Below, piece by piece: positions 63,201 through 64,000 of a stretch of 64,000 nt of DNA. Location of the stretch: positions 79,005,541 through 79,069,540 of the forward strand of contig JACMZG010000008.1 in NCBI GenBank assembly GCA_018340805.1, read 5' to 3'. Position 1 is the stretch's first letter; each line of letters starts with the position of its first letter. The translations under genes and the position numbers were made by a program. The notes under the pieces were generated by a model that worked only from the letters and a program-made list of their open reading frames with translations, was not told the origin of the DNA and did no database searches. This DNA is from Microvelia longipes (lineage: Eukaryota > Arthropoda > Insecta > Hemiptera > Veliidae).

Positions 63201-63639
63201 TTTCACTACTTATATTATTGAAATTTTACATTTATAATAAATAGAATGAAATAGCTTATGATATTATAAGCTAGTATTATTATTGGATAAATCTATAATA
63301 AAAATAGCGTAAAATACAGTATCAATTAATGGTAGCTACCATTAATTGATAGAGTTTGTAAAAATTTGTTTTATTAATATTACTTATCGTACTATAGAAA
63401 TAATTTATTCATGTGAATGAAACTGGGTTTTAATAATATTTTGACATATTGTTTACAAAAAATCTGGGTTACAATATTTTGTAATTATGTTTGTGCAACG
63501 CTTTATTTTGACTCTTTTTAGTTACAAGTTGTTTTTGTACAATAGTTTGTAAGATTTGTAGGGTGATAATCAAATTATAATAGAATTTCTTCTATTAAAA
63601 TTGTTTAAAAAACAGTGTTGTTTAAACAATTGTATATTA

Positions 63640-64000
63640 GTTGTAGTAGTAGTAGTAGTAACATAGGGGAGTGTAGTTACTACCAGGCAAGTAGGCCATA
63701 TTTTTGGGCCCAAGCTCCCTAAGATAGTGTTCTACTATTTTTAATTTTAAGTGTAGGTATATTTTATCTAATCTAGACAGAAGAGCCGTGAATTTCTATG
63801 GTTCCTCTCATGCAATCATCCATATTTCCACTGACTCATATAGTCTAGTGAGAACTAGGAGCAACACGTGCCCTCACTGTTAAACCAAACCTCCATACAC
63901 TTTAAACTATAAGGCAGACACACTATAGTATTATAATCAATCTACAATGAAGGTCCTAAAGTTTGCTTATACCCAGTAACATTTAGGGTAAGGGATCTTT
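63640..64000 (-). mobile_element. tRNA-derived SINE, cut by window end
   Basis: GTAGTTACTACCAGGCAAGT, CAAGCTCCCTAAGATAGTGT, AACACGTGCCCTCACTGTTA, AACCAAACCTCCATACACTT and ATACCCAGTAACATTTAGGG match 9380-9735 in the same orientation. The minus-strand 3' end meets a (GTA)n tract (63637-63660). The tRNA-like head lies beyond base 64000. Confidence 0.8.

Overview
This window is AT-rich nuclear DNA from an arthropod, most likely an insect. It is almost entirely intronic or intergenic DNA filled with transposable-element remains. The only host exon I can support is at 58138-58340 (+). It encodes the first immunoglobulin-like half-domain of a beaten-path (beat) family protein, which is a nervous-system cell-surface or secreted adhesion protein. 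The rest of that gene is not visible, so the window probably lies in very long introns around this exon.

Left part (1-4.1 kb). A minus-strand relic begins with C2H2-like zinc fingers and runs into the exonuclease end of a family B DNA polymerase of Polinton/adintovirus-like type. It leaves the window at base 1 and is broken by frameshifts, several of them in homopolymers. Beside it is a GC-rich island (about 1.95-3.35 kb). I read this as a scrambled mosaic of 18S and 28S rRNA pieces on both strands, followed by a 139-140 bp tandem repeat.

Middle (4-45 kb). Several repeat families recur. (i) A dispersed repeat of about 0.5-0.8 kb carries an internal 5S-rRNA-like segment. (ii) A foldback family has arms rich in GGTCCGC/GCGGACC. 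(iii) A composite repeat has about 150-bp tandem monomers and a tRNA-like end. (iv) A tRNA-derived SINE lies at 9.4-9.9 kb, with other copies at 22 kb and 63.6 kb. There are also decayed LINE fragments, a hAT-type element with an 8-bp target duplication and other repeats nested inside it (23.3-24.9 kb), retroposons with 13-bp target duplications, minisatellites and long (AT)n/(AC)n tracts. One N is present at 6510.

Right part (45-57 kb). Two BEL-type LTR retrotransposons lie head to head. BEL-1 (45338 to about 53951, +) has long LTRs and a gag-pol broken by frameshifts, a gag deletion and one premature stop. BEL-mini (54166-57131, -) is nearly pristine: LTRs of 173 and 174 bp differ by one base, the primer-binding site matches tRNA-Phe, a polypurine tract is present, and one uninterrupted 884-codon frame encodes Gag and protease joined in frame to the C-terminal tail domain. 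Reverse transcriptase, RNase H and integrase are missing. I regard this as the most interesting object in the window: a young, non-autonomous but protein-coding BEL derivative with an altered protease active site and an RFX-type X-box in its LTR.

Far right (57-64 kb). After the beat exon come a degenerate tandem repeat, a 499-bp hAT-type MITE whose target duplication is almost the same as that of the 23-kb hAT element, 5S-like repeat copies, a minisatellite of about 0.7 kb, and a SINE cut by the window end. Repeat boundaries below were judged by eye and are approximate unless a target duplication or LTR end fixes them.
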